Shown here piece by piece: positions 27,241-40,900 of a stretch of DNA of 64,000 nt. A program made the translations under genes and the position numbers. The notes below the pieces were generated by a model, which searched no databases, was not told the origin of the DNA, and worked only from the letters and a program-made list of their open reading frames with translations. The stretch comes from Colletes latitarsis (lineage: Eukaryota > Arthropoda > Insecta > Hymenoptera > Colletidae), in assembly GCF_051014445.1 (NCBI RefSeq), contig NC_135137.1, forward strand, positions 16,245,501 through 16,309,500, in the 5' to 3' direction. Numbering within the stretch: the stretch's first letter is position 1; every line of letters starts with the position of its first letter.

Positions 27241-30200
27241 CCTGGTCTCGATAAATATTTTAGAGGATAACGCATGTTAGGTCTAGATTAGGCCTCGGAC
27301 TTGCCCTCATCAGACTCATACTTTCGCATTCTTCACATACTTGTTGAACAGATCCCGGGTTTTTTCTGGTTTGGGTCACGTGGTATAGTGTTGCCACACT
27401 GAAACAGACCATTAAACCAGGTTTCGATCAATATTATTGGGGATACCGCAAGTTAGGTCTAGGTTAGGTCAGGGATTTGCACTCATCAGGCTCATACTTT
27501 CGCATATTTCTCATACTTGATGGCCAGATTCTGGGCCTTTGCTGGTTTCGATCACGTAGTAATGCGGTACCGCACTGAAACAGTCCATTAAACCTGATTT
27601 CGATCAATGTTTTAGAGGATAACGCATGTTAGGTCTAGGTTAGGCCTTGGATTTGCCCTCATCAGACTCATACTTTCGCATTCTTCAGATACTTGTTGAA
27701 CAGATCCCGGGTTTTTTCTGGTTTGGGTCACGTGGTATAGTGTTGCCACACTGAAACAGACCATTAAACCTGGTTTCGATCAATATTATTGAGGATTGCG
27801 CATGTTAGGTCTAGGTTAGGTCAGGGATTTGGCACTCATCAGGCTCATACTTTCGCATATTTCTCATACTTGATGGCCAGATTCTGGGCGTTTTATGGTT
27901 GGGATCACGTAGTAATGTGGTACCACACTGAAACAGTCCATTAAACCTGGTTTCAATCAATATATCTGAGGATAACGCATGTTATGTCTAGGTTAGGTCT
28001 GTGATTTGCACTCATCAGGCCCATACATTCGCATTCTTCAAATACTTGTTGGACAGATCCCGGGTTTCTTCTGGTTTGGATCACGCGGTAATGTGTTGCC
28101 ACACTGAAACAGACCATTAATCCTGGTTTCGATCAATATTTTAGAGGATAACGCATTTTAGGTCTATGTTAGGTCTGGGATTTGCTCTCATCAGGCTCAT
28201 ACTTTCGCATATTTCTCATACTTGATGGCCAGATTCTGGGCTTTTTTTCGTTTGGATCACGCAGTAATGTGGTACCACACTCAAACAGTCCATTAAACCT
28301 GGTTTCGATCAATATTTTAGAGGATGGCGCATGGTAGGTCTGGGATTTGCTTTCATCAGGCTCATACTTTCGCTTATTTCTCAAACTTGAGGGCCAGATT
28401 CTCGGCTTCTTCAGGTTTGGATCACATAGAAATGTGGTACCACACTGAAATTGCCCATTAAACCTGGTTTCGATCAATGTTTTAGAGGATAACGCATGTT
28501 AGGTCTAGGTTAGGCCTCGGATTGGCCCTCATCAGACTCATACTTTCGCATTCTTCAGATACTTGTTGAACAGATCCCGGGTTTTTTCTGGTTTGGTTCA
28601 CGTGGTACTGTGTTACCACACTGAAACAGACCATTAAACCTGGTTTCGATCAATATTTTAGAGGATAGCGCATGTTAGGTCTGGGATTTGCTTTCATCAG
28701 TCTCATACTTTCGCATATCTCTCCTACTTGAGGGCCAGATTCTGGGCTTTTTCTGGTTTGGATCACGTAGTAATGTGGTACCACACTGAAGCAGTCAATT
28801 CAACCTGGTCTCGATAAATATTTTAGAGGATAACGCATGTTAGGTCTGGGTTAGGTCTAGGATTTGCCCTCATCAGGCTCATATTCTCGCATTTTTCGCA
28901 TACTCGTTGACCAGTTCCTGGAATTTTTCAGGTTTGGATCAGGTGGTAATGTGTTACCACACTGAAACAGACCATTAAACCGGGTTTCGGTCAATATTAT
29001 TGAGGATACCGCAAGTTAGGTCTAGGTTAGGTCAGGGATTTGTGCTCATCAGGCTCATACTTTCGCATATTTCTGATACTTGATGGCCAGATTCTGGTCT
29101 TTTTCTGGTTTCGATCACGTAGTAATGCGGTACCGCACTGAAACAGTCCATTGAACCTGATTTCGATCAATGTTTTAGTGGATAACGCATGTTAGGTCTA
29201 GGTTAGGCCTTGGATTTGCCCTCATCAGGCTCATACTTTCGCATATTTCTCATACTCGATGGCCAGATTCTGGGCCTTTTTTGGTTTCGATCACGTAGTA
29301 ATGCGGTACCGCACTGAAACAGCCCATTAATCCTGGTTTCGATCAATGTTTTAGAGGATAACGCATGTTAGGTCTGGGTTAGGCCTCGGATTTGCCCGCA
29401 TCAGACTCATACTTTCGCATTCTTCAGATACTTGTTGAGCAGATCCCGGGTTTTTTCTGGTTTGGGTCACGTGGTATTGTGTTACCATACTGAAACAGAC
29501 AATTAAACCTGGTTTCGATCAATATCTTAGAGGATAACGCATGTTAGGTCTAGGTTAGGTCAGGGATTTGCACTCATCAGGCTCATACTTTCGCATATTT
29601 CTCATACTTGATGGCCAGATTCTGGGCCTTTTTTGGTTTCGATCACGTAGTAATGCGGTACCGCACTGAAACAGCCCATTAAACCAGGTTTCGATCAATG
29701 TTTTAGAGGATAACGCATGTTAGGTCTAGGTTAGGCCTCGGATTTGCCCTCATCAGACTCATACTTTCGCATTCTTCAGATACTTGTTGAACAGATCCCG
29801 GGTTTTTTCTGGTTTGGGTCACGTGGTATTGTGTTCCCACACTGAAACAGACCATTAATTTGGTTTTGATCAATATTGTTGAGGATACCGCATGTTAGGT
29901 CTAGGTTAGGTCTGGGATTTGCACTCATCAGGCTCATAGTTTCGCCATATTTCTCATACTTGATGGCCAGATTCTGGGCCTTTTTTGGTTTCGATCACGT
30001 AGTAATGCGGTACCACCCTGAAACAGTCCATTAAACCTGGTTTCGATCAATATTTTAGAGGGTAACGCATGTTAGGTCTAGGTTAGGTCTGGGATTTGCA
30101 CTCATCAGGCTCATAGTTTCGCCATATTTCTCATACTTGATGGCCAGATTCTGGGCCTTTTTTGGTTTCGATCACGTAGTAATGCGGTACCACCCTGAAA

Positions 30201-30908
30201 CAGTCCATTAAACCTGGTTTCGATCAATATTTTAGAGGGTAACGCATGTTAGGTCTAGGTTAGGCCTTGGATTTGCTCACATCAGGCTCATACTTTCGCA
30301 TATTTCTCATACTCGATGGCCAGATTCTGGGCTTTTTTTGGATGGGATCACGTAGTAATGTGGTACCACACAGAAACAGTCCATTTAACCTGGTTTCGAT
30401 CAATATCTTAGAGGATAGCGCATGTTAGGTCTGAGTTGGGTCTAGGATTTGCCCTCATCAGGCTCATACTTTCGCATATTTCTCTTTCTTGTTAGCCAGA
30501 TCCTTTGCTTTTCTGGTTTGGATCACATAGAAATGTGGCCCCACACTGAAACAGACCATTAAACCTGGTTTCGATCAATATTTTAGAGGATAACGCATTT
30601 TAGGTCTATGTTAGGTCGGGGATTTGCTCTCATCAGGCTCATACTTTCGCATATTTCTCATACTTGATGGCCAGATTCTGGGCTTTTCTTCGTTTGGATC
30701 ACGCAGTAATGTGGTGCCACACTGAAACAGTCCATTAAACCTGGTTTCGATCAATATTTTAGAGGATGGCGCATGGTAGGTCTGGGATTTGCTTTCATCA
30801 GGCTCATACTTTCGCTTATTTCTCATACTTGAGGGCCAGATTCTCGGCTTCTTCTGGTTTGGATCACGTAGTATTGTGGTACCACACTGAAGCAGTCAAT
30901 TCAACCTG

Positions 30909-30934
30909 GTCTCGATAAATATTTTCGGTCTGGG
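30909..30934. repeat. 17-bp deletion monomer, second copy
   Basis: The same ATATTTTCGGTCTGGG junction as at 25,177 occurs here in the same monomer context (preceded by a TTCTCGGCTTCTTCTGG segment). It is a shared derived marker proving that the two B units are copies of each other. Confidence 0.85.
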
Positions 30935-31609
30935 TTAGGTCTAGGATTTGCCCACATCAGGCTCATATTTTCGCATTATTCGCATACTCGTTGACCAGAT
31001 CCTGGACTTTTTCTGGTTTGGGTCACGTGGAATTGTGTTACCACATTGAAACAGTACTTTAACCAGGTTTCGATCAATATCTTAGAGGATAACGTATGTT
31101 AGGTCTATGTTAGGTCTGGGATTTGCTCTCATCAGGCTCATGCTTTCGCATATTTCTCATACTTGATGGCCAGATTCTGGGCTTTTTTTGGTTTGGATCA
31201 CGTAGTAATGTGGTACCACACTGAAACAGTCCATTAAACCTGGTTTCGATGAATATTTTAGAGGATAACGCATGGTAGGTCTATGTTACGCCTTGGACTT
31301 GCCCCCATCAGACTCATACTTTCGCATTCTTCACATACTTGTTGAACAGATCCCGGGTTTTTTCTGGTTCGGATCAGGTGATAATATGGTACCACACTGA
31401 AACAGTCAATTAAACCTAGTCGGGGTCAACATTTCAATAGATAACGCATGTTAGGTATGGGGTAGGTCTGTGTTTTGCCCTCATGAGGCTAATACTTTCG
31501 CATATTTCTCATACTTGCTGGCCAGATCCTGGGCTTTTACTGGTTTGGATCGCGTAGTAATGTGGTACCACACTGAAACAGTCGACTAATCCTGGTCACG
31601 ATCAATATT

Positions 31610-31977
31610 TTAGAGGATAACATATGTTAGGTCTAGGTTAGGTCTCGGATTTGCTCTCATCAGGCTCATACCTTCGCATTCTTCACATACTCGATGGCCA
31701 GATTCTGGGCCTTTTTTGGTTTCGATCACGTAGTAATGAGGTACCACACTGAAACAGTCCATTGAACCTGATTTCGATAAATGTTCTAGTGGAAAACACA
31801 TGTTAGGTCTAGGTTAGGCCTTGGATTTGCCCTCATCAGAGTCATACCTTCGCATTCTTCACATACTCGATGGCCAGATTCTGGGCCTTTTTTGGTTTCG
31901 ATCACGTAGTAATGAGGTACCACACTGAAACAGTCCATTGAACCTGATTTCGATAAATGTTCTAGTGGAAAACACAT
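31610..31977. repeat. Tandem one-monomer duplication, nearly identical copies
   Basis: Two adjacent 176-bp monomers share the rare run TTCTAGTGGAAAACACATG at the end and CATACCTTCGCATTCTTC with ACTCGATGGCC in the middle. The second differs from the first mainly at CAGAGTCATACC against CAGGCTCATACC, and a third related copy follows. This is a clear example of recent monomer-by-monomer growth, and it accounts for the last one-monomer step in the offset between B units. Confidence 0.8.
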
Positions 31978-34931
31978 GTTAGGTCTAGGTTAGGCCTTGG
32001 ATTTGCCCTCATCAGACTCATACCTTCGCATTCTTCACATACTCGATGGCCAGATTCTGGGCCTTTTTTTGGTTTCGATCACGTAGTAATGCGGTACCGC
32101 ACTGAAACAGCCCATTAATCCTGGTTTCGATCAATGTTTTAGAGGATAACGCATGTTAGGTCTGGGTTAGGCCTCGGATTTGCCCGCATCAGACTCATAC
32201 TTTCGCATTCTTCAGATACTTGTTGAGCAGATCCCGGGTTTTTTCTGGTTTGGGTCACGTGGTATTGTGTTACCATACTGAAACAGACAATTAAACCTGG
32301 TTTCGATCAATATCTTAGAGGATAACGCATGTTAGGTCTAGGTTAGGTCAGGGATTTGCACTCATCAGGCTCATACTTTCGCATATTTCTCATACTTGAT
32401 GGCCAGATTCTGGGCCTTTTTTGGTTTCGATCACGTAGTAATGCGGTACCGCACTGAAACAGCCCATTAAACCTGGTTTCGATCTATGTTTTAGAGGATA
32501 ACGCATGTTAGGTCTAGGTTAGGCCTCGGATTTGCCCTCATCAGACTCATACTTTCGCATTCTTCAGATACTTGTTGAACAGATCCCGGGTTTTTTCTGG
32601 TTTGGGTCACGTGGTATTGTGTTACCACACTGAAACAGACCATTAAACCTGGTTTTGATCAATATTATTGAGGATACCGCATGTTAGGTCTAGGTTAGGT
32701 CTGGGATTTGCACTCATCAGGCTCATAGTTTCGCCATATTTCTCATACTTGATGGCCAGATTCTGGGCCTTTTTTGGTTTCGATCACGTAGTAATGCGGT
32801 ACCAACCTGAAACAGTCCATTAAACCTGGTTTCGATCAATATTTTAAAGGGTAACGCATGTTAGGTCTAGGTTAGGCCTTGGATTTGCTCACATCAGGCT
32901 CATACTTTCGCATATTTCTCATACCCGATGGCCAGATTCTGGGCTTTTTTTGGATTGGATCACGTAGTAATGTGGTACCACACAGAAACAGTCCATTAAA
33001 CCTGGTTTCGATCAATATTTTCGAGGATAGCGCATGTTAGGTCTGGGATTTGCTTTCACCAGTCTCATACTTTCGCATATCTCTCATACTTGAGGGCCAG
33101 ATTCTGGGCTTTTTCTGGTTTAGATCACGTAGTAATGTGGTACCACACTGAAGCAGTCAATTCAACCTGGTCTCGATAAATATTTTAGAGGATAACGCAT
33201 GTTAGGTCTAGATTAGGCCTCGGATTTGCCCTCATCAGACTCATACTTTCGCATTCTTCAGATACTTGTTGAACAGATCCCGGGTTTTTTCTGGTTTGGG
33301 TCACGTGGTATTGTGTTGCCACACTGAAACAGACCATTAAACCAGGTTTCGATCAATATTATTGGGGATACCGCAAGTTAGGTCTAGGTTAGGTCAGGGA
33401 TTTGCACTCATCAGGCTCATACTTTCGCATATTTCTCATACTTGATGGCCAGATTCTGGGCCTTTGCTGGTTTCGATCACGTAGTAATGCGGTACCGCAC
33501 TGAAACAGTCCATTAAACCTGATTTCGATCAATGTTTTAGAGGATAACGCATGTTAGGTCTAGGTTAGGCCTTGGATTTGCCCTCATCAGACACATGCTT
33601 TCGCATTCTTCACATACTTGTTGCACAGATCCCGGGTTTTTTCTGGTTTGGGTCAGGTGGTACTGTGTCACCACACTGAAACAGACCATTAAACCTGGTT
33701 TCGATCAATATTATTGAGGATAGCGCATGTTAGGTCTAGGTTAGGTCAGGGATTTGGCACTCATCAGGCTCTTACTTTCGCATATTTCTCATACTTGATG
33801 GCCAGATTCTGGGCTTTTTTTCGTTTGGATCATGCAGTAATGTGGTACCACACTCAAACAGTCCATTAAACCTGGTTTCGATCAATATTTTAGAGGATAA
33901 CGCATTTTAGGTCTATGTTAGGTCTGGGATTTGCTCTCATCAGGCTCATACTTTTGCATATTTCTCATACTTGATGGCCAGATCCTGGCCTTTTTCTGGT
34001 TTGGATCACGTAGTAATGCGGTACCACCCTGAAACAGTCCACTAAACGTGGTTTCGATCAATATTTTAGAGGATAGCGCATGTTAGGTCTGGGATTTGCT
34101 TTCATCAGGCTCATACTTTCGCATATCTCTCCTACTTGAGGGCCAGATTCTGGGCTTTTTCTGGTTTGGATCACGTAGTAATGTGGTACCACACTGAAGC
34201 AGTCAATTCAACCTGGTCTCGATAAATATTTTAGAGGATAACGCATGTTAGGTCTGGGTTAGGTCTAGGATTTGCCCTCATCAGGCTCATTTTCTTGCAT
34301 TCTTCGCATACTCGTTGACCAGTTCCTGGAATTTTTCAGGTTTGGATCACGTGGTAGTGTGTTACCACACTGAAACAGACCATTAAACCGGGTTTCGGTC
34401 AATATTATTGAGGATACCGCAAGTTAGGTCTAGGTTAGGTCAGGGATTTGCGCTCATCAGGCTCATACTTTCGCATATTTCTGATACTTGATGGCCAGAT
34501 TCTCGTCTTTTTCTGGTTTCGATCACGTAGTAATGAGGTACCACACTGAAACAGTCCATTGAACCTGATTTCGATCAATGTTTTAGTGGATAACGCATGT
34601 TAGGTCTAGGTTAGGCCTTGGATTTGCCCTCATCAGACTCATACTTTCGCATTCTTCACATACTTGTTGAGCAGATCCCGGGTTTTTTCTGGTTTGGGTC
34701 ACGTGGTATTGTTACCACACTGAAACAGACCATTAAACCAGGTTTCGATCAATATTATTGGGGATACCGCAAGTTAGGTCTAGGTTAGGTCAGGTATTTG
34801 CACTCATCAGGCTCATACTTTCGCATATTTCTCATACTTGATCGCCAGATTCTGGTCTTTTTCTGGTTTGGATCACGTAGTAATGCGGTACCACCCTGAA
34901 ACAGTCCATTAAACATGGGTTTGATCAATAT

Positions 34932-37900
34932 TTTAGCGGATAACGCATGTTAGGTCTGGGTTAGGCCTAGGATTTGCCCTCATCAGGCTCATACTTTCGC
35001 ATTTTTCGCATACTCGTTGACAAGATCCTGAGCTTTTTCTGGTTTGGATCAGGTGGTAATGTGGTACCACACTGAAACAGTCAATTACACCTAGTCTGGG
35101 TCAACATTTCAGAAGATAACGCATGTTAGTTCTGGGTTAGGTCTGTGATTTGCCATCATGAGGCCCATACTTTCGCATGTTTCCCATACTTGTTGGCCAG
35201 ATCCTGGGCTTTCACTCCTTTGGATCAGGTAGTAATGTGGTATCACACTGAAACAGTCCATTAAACCTGGTTTTGATCTATATTTTAGAGGATAACGCAT
35301 GTTAGGTCTGGGTTAGGTCTGGGATTTGCCCTCATCAGGCTCATACTTTCGCATTCTTCACATACTTCTTGAACAGATCCTGGGTTTTTTCTGCTTTGGA
35401 TTACGTACTAATGTGGTACCACACTGAAACAGTCGAATAAACCTGGTCTCCATCAATATTTTCGAGGATAACGCATGTTAGGTCTGGATTAGGTCGGGGA
35501 TTTGCCCTCATCAGTCTCATACTTTCGCATTCTTCACATACTTGTTGAACAGATCCTGGGTTTTTTCTGCTTTGGATCACGTACTAATGCGGTATCACAC
35601 TGAAACAGTCAATTAAACCAAGTCTGGGTCAACATTTCAAAGGATAACGCATGTTAGGTCTGGGTTAGGTCTGGGATTTGCCCTCATCAGGCTCATACCT
35701 TCGCATTTTTCGCATACTCGTTGCCCATATTCTGAGCTTTCTCTGGTTTGGATCACGTGGTAATGTGGTACCACACTGAAACAGTCAATTAAACTTAGTC
35801 TGGGTCAACATTTCAAAGTATAACGCTTGTTAGGTCTGGGTTAGGTCTGTGATTTGCCATCATGAGGCCCATACTTTCGCATATTTCCCATACTTGTTGG
35901 CCAAATCCTGGGCTTTCACTCCTTTGGATCAGGTAGTAATGTGGTATCACACTGAAACAGTCCATTAAACCTGGTTTCGATCTATATTTTAGAGGATAAC
36001 GCATGTTAGGTCTGGGTTAGGTCTGTGATTTGCCCTCATCAGGCTCATACTTTCGCATTCTTCACATACTTCTTGAACAGATCCTGGGTTTTTTCTGCTT
36101 TGGATCACGTACTAATGTGGTACCACACTGAAACAGTCAATTAAACCTAGTCTGGGTCAACATTTCAAAGGATAACGCATGTTAGGTCTGGGTTAGGTGT
36201 GGGATTTGGTCCCATCAGGCTCATACTTGCGCATATTTCTCTTACTTGATGGCCAGCTTCTGGCCTTTTTCTGGTTTGGATCGCGTAGTAATGTGGTACC
36301 ACACTGAAACAGTCGACTAAACCTGGTCTCGATCAATATATTCGAGGATAACGCATGTTAGGTCTGGGATAGGTCTGGGATTTGCCCACTTCAGTCTCAT
36401 ACTTTCGCATTCTTCACATACTTCTTGAACAGATCCTGGGTTTTTTCTGGTTTGGATTACATAGTAATGTGGTACCACACTGAAACAGTCGATTAAAGCA
36501 TGTTTCGATCTATATTTTAGATGATAACGCATGTTAGGTCTGGATTAGGTCCGGGATTTGCCCTCATCAGTCTCATACTTTCGCATTGTTCACATACTTC
36601 TTAAACAGATCCTGGGTTTCTCTGGTTTGGATCACATAGTAGTGTGGTACCACACTGAAACAGTCGATTAATCGATGTTTCGATCTATATTTTAGAGGAT
36701 AACGCATGTTAGGTCTGGATTAGGTCTGGGATTTGCCCTCATCAGTCTCATACTTTCGCATTGTTCACATACTTCTTAAACAGATCCTGGGTTTTTCTGG
36801 TTTGGATCACATAGTAGTGTGGTACCACACTGAAACAGTCGACTAAACCTGGTTCCGAACAATATTTTTGAGGAAAACACATGTTGTGGTCTCGGTTGGG
36901 TCTAGGATTTGCCCTCATCTGGGTCTTACTTTCGCATATCTCTCATACTTGTTGGCCAGATCCTGGGCTTTCACTCCTTTGGATCACGTAGTAATGTGGT
37001 ACCACACTGAAACAGTCGATTAAACCATGTTTCGATCTATATTTTACAGCATAACACATGTTAGGTCTGGATTAGGTCCGGGATTTGCCCTCATCAGTCT
37101 CATACTTTCGCATTGTTCACATACTTCTTAAACAGATCCTGGGTTTTTTCTAGTATGGATCACGTAGAAATGTGGTACCACAATGAAGCAGTCGACTAAA
37201 CCTGGTTCTGATCAATATTTTGGAGGATAACGCATGTTAGGTCTGGGATAGGTCTGGGATTTGCCCTCTTCAGTCTCATACTTTCGCTTTCTTCACATAC
37301 TTCTTGAACAGCTCCTGGGATTTTTCTCGTTTTTATCACATAGTAATGTGGTACCACACTGAAACAGTCGATTAAACCTGGTGCCGATCAATATTTTTGA
37401 GCAAAACAGATGTTATGGTCTCGGTTAGGTCTGGGATTTGCCCTCATCTGGGTCATACTTTCGCATATTTCTCATACTTGTTGGGCAGATCCTGGTCTTT
37501 CACTGCTTTGGATTACGTAGTAATGTGGTACCACACTGAAACAGTCCATTAAACCTGGTTTTGATCAATATTATAGAGGATAACTCATGTTAGGTCTAAG
37601 TTGGTTCTGGAATTTGCTCTCATCAGGCTCATACTTTCGCAGATTTCTCATTCTTGTTGGCCAGATCCTGGGCTTCCACTGATTTGGATCACGTAGTAAT
37701 GTGGTACCACACAGAAACAGTCAATTAAACCTGGTCTGGGTCAACATTTCAAAGGATAACGCATGTTAGGTCTGGGTTAGGTCTAGGATTTGCCCTCATC
37801 AGGCTCATACCTTCCCATTTTTCGCATACTCGTTGCGCATATTCTGAGCTATTTCTGGTTTGGATCACGTGGTAATGTGGTACCACACTGAAACAGTCAA

Positions 37901-40900
37901 TCAATCCTAGTCTGGGTCAACATTTCAAAGGATAACGCATGTTAGGTCTGGGTTAGGTCTGTGATTAGCCATCATGAGGCTCATACTTTCGCATATTTCT
38001 CATACTTGTTGGCCAGATCCTGGGCTATCACTGCTCTGGATCACGTAGTAATGTGGTACCACACTGAAACAGTTCATTAAACCTGGTTTCGATCAATATT
38101 TTAGAGGATAACTCATGTTAGGTATAGGCTAGGCCTGGGATTTGCCCTGATCAGACTCATACTTCCGCATCCTTCACATACTTCTTAAACAGATCCTGGG
38201 TTTTTTCTGGTTTGGATCACATAGTAGTGTGGTACCACACTGAACCAGTCGATTAAACCTGGACTCGATAAATATCTTAGAGGATAACGCATGTCAGGTC
38301 TATGTGAGGGCTGGGATTTGCCCTCTTCAGTCTCATACTTTCGCATTCTTCACATACTTGTTGAACAGATCCTGGGTTTTTTCTGCTTTGGATCACGTAT
38401 TAATGTGGTACCACACTGAAACAGTCAATTAAACCTAGTCTGGGTCAACATTTCAAAGGATAACGCATGTTAGGTCTGGGATAGGTCTGGGATTTGCCCT
38501 CTTCAGTCTCATACTTTCGCATTCTTCACATACTTCTTGAACAGATCCTGGGTTTTTTCTGGTTTGGATTACATAGTAATGAGGCACCACACTGAAACAG
38601 TCGACTAAACCTGGTCTCCGTCAATATTCTCGAGGATAACGCATGTTAGGTCTGGATTAGGTCGGGGATTTGCCCTCATCAGTCTCATACTTTCGCATTC
38701 TTCACGTACTTCTTGACCAGATCCTGGGTTTTCTCTGCTTTGGATCACGTACTAATGTGGTACCACACTGAAACAGTCAATTTAACCTAGTCTGGGTCAA
38801 CATTTCAAAGGATAACGCATGTTAGGTCTGGGTTAGGTCTAGGATTTGCCCTCATCAGGCTCATACTTTCGCATTTTTCGCATACTCGTTGACCAGATCC
38901 TGAGCTTTTTCTGGTTTGGATCACGTGGTAATGTGGTACCACACTGAAACAGTCAATTAAACCTAGTCTGGGTCAACATTTCAAAGGATAACGCATGTTA
39001 GGTCTGGGTTAGGTCTAGGATTTGCCCTCATCAGGCTCATACTTTCGCATTTTTCGCATACTCGTTGACCAGATCCTGAGCTTTTTCTGGTTTGGATCAC
39101 ATAGTAGTGTGGTACCACACTGAAACAGTCGACTAAACCTGGTTCCGATCAATATTTTTGAGGAAAACACATGTTATGGTCTCGGTTGGGTCTAGGATTT
39201 GCCCTCATCTGGGTCTTACTTTCGCATATTTCTCATACTTGTTGGCCAGATCCTGGGCTTTCACTCCTTTGGATCAGGTAGTAATGTGGTATCACACTGA
39301 AACAGTCCATTAAACCTGGTTTCGATCTATATGTTAGAGGATAACGCATGTTAGGTCTGGGTTAGGTCTGGGATTTGCCCTCATCAGGCTCATACTTTCG
39401 CATTCAGCACATACTTCTTGAACAGATCCTGGGTTTTTTCTGCTTTGGATCACGTACTACTGCGGTACCACACTGAAACAGTCAATTAAACCAAGTCTGG
39501 GTCAACATTTCAAAGGATAACGCATGTTAGGTCTGGGTTAGGTCTAGGATTTGCCCTCATCAGGCTCATACCTTCGCATTTTTCGCATACTCGTTGCCCA
39601 TATTCTGAGCTTTCTCTGGTTTGGATCACGTGGTAATGTGGTACCACACTGAAACAATCAATTAAACTTAGTCTGGGTCAACATTTCAAAGGATAACGCT
39701 TGTTATGTCTGGGTTAGGTCTGTGATTAGCCATCATGAGGCCCATACTTTCGCATATTTCTCATACTGGTTGGCCAGATCCTGGGCTTTTTCTGGTTTGG
39801 ATCAGGTAGTAATGTGGGACCACACTGAAACAGTCGATTAAACCTGGTCTCGAACAATATTTTAGAGGATAACGCATGTTAAGTCTGGGATAGGTCTGGG
39901 ATTTGCCCTCTTCAGTCTCATACTTTCGCATTCTTCACATACTTCTTGAACAGATCCTGGATTTATCTGGTTTGGATCACATAGTAGTGTGGTACCACAC
40001 TGAAACAGTCGACTAAACCTGGTTCCGATCAATATTTTTGAGGAAAACACATGTTATGGTTTCGGTTGGTTCTAGGATTTGCCCTCATCTGGGTCCTACT
40101 TTCGCATATTTCTCATACTTGTTGGCCAGATCCTGGACTTTCACTCCTCTGGATCACGTAGTAATGTGGTACCACGCTGAAACAGTCGTTTAAACCTGGT
40201 TTTGATCAATATTATAGAGGATAACTCATGTTAGGTCTAAGTTGGTTCTGGAATTTGCTCTCATCAGGCTCATACCTTCCCATTTTTCGCATACTCGTTG
40301 CCCATATTCTGAGCTTTTTCTGGTTCGGATCACGTGGTAATGTGGTACCACACTGAAACAGTCAATCAATCCTAGTCTGGGTCAACATTTCAAAGGATAA
40401 CGCATGTTAGGTCTGGGTTAGGTCTGTGATTTGCCATCATGAGGCCCATACTTTCGCATATTTCTCATACTGGTTGGCCAGATCCTGGGCTTTTTCTGGT
40501 TTGGATCACGTAGTAATGTGGGACCACACTGAAACAGTCGATTAAACCTGGTCTCGATCTATATTTTAGAGCATAACGCATGTTAGGTCTGGATTAGGTC
40601 AGGGATTTGCCCTCATCAGTCTCATACTTTCGCATTGTTCACATACTTGTTGAACAGGTGCTGAGCTTTTTCTGGTATGGAGCACGTAGAAATGTGGTAC
40701 CACAATGAAGCAGTCGACTAAACCTGGTTTTGATCAATATTTTAGAGGATAACGCATGTTAGGTCTAGGCTAGGCCTTGGATTTGCCCTCATCAGACTGA
40801 TACTTTCGCATTCTTCACATACTTGTTGGCCAGAACCTTGGCGTCTTCTGGATTGGAGCACGTAGTAATGTGGTACCACACTGAAACAGTCGCTTAATCC

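Larger units (their letters stand above)
27241..33165. repeat. Expanded 34-monomer copy of the block B unit (5,925 bp)
   Basis: This repeats the preceding unit, but the offset between equivalent points grows along it: 4,867 bp at the start (22,374 to 27,241), 5,220 bp (22,949 to 28,169), 5,749 bp (24,862 to 30,611), then 5,925 bp when the next copy begins at 33,166. The steps equal about 2, 3 and 1 extra monomers. One visible addition is a near-repeat at 29,880-30,245, where the GCCATATTTC monomer occurs twice; another is the 31,610-31,977 duplication. A third, partial copy runs from 33,166 to the block edge. Confidence 0.72.
22031..34931. repeat. Satellite block B, copy 2
   Basis: At about 22,031 block C ends and the sequence switches within one monomer to TTTCGATCAATGTTTTAGAGGGTAACGC and all the other block B markers. 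The block holds one 28-monomer unit, an expanded 34-monomer unit and a partial third, described separately. It ends at 34,932 with the same B-to-C transition seen at 14,661. No sequence other than satellite monomers is present. Confidence 0.78.
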
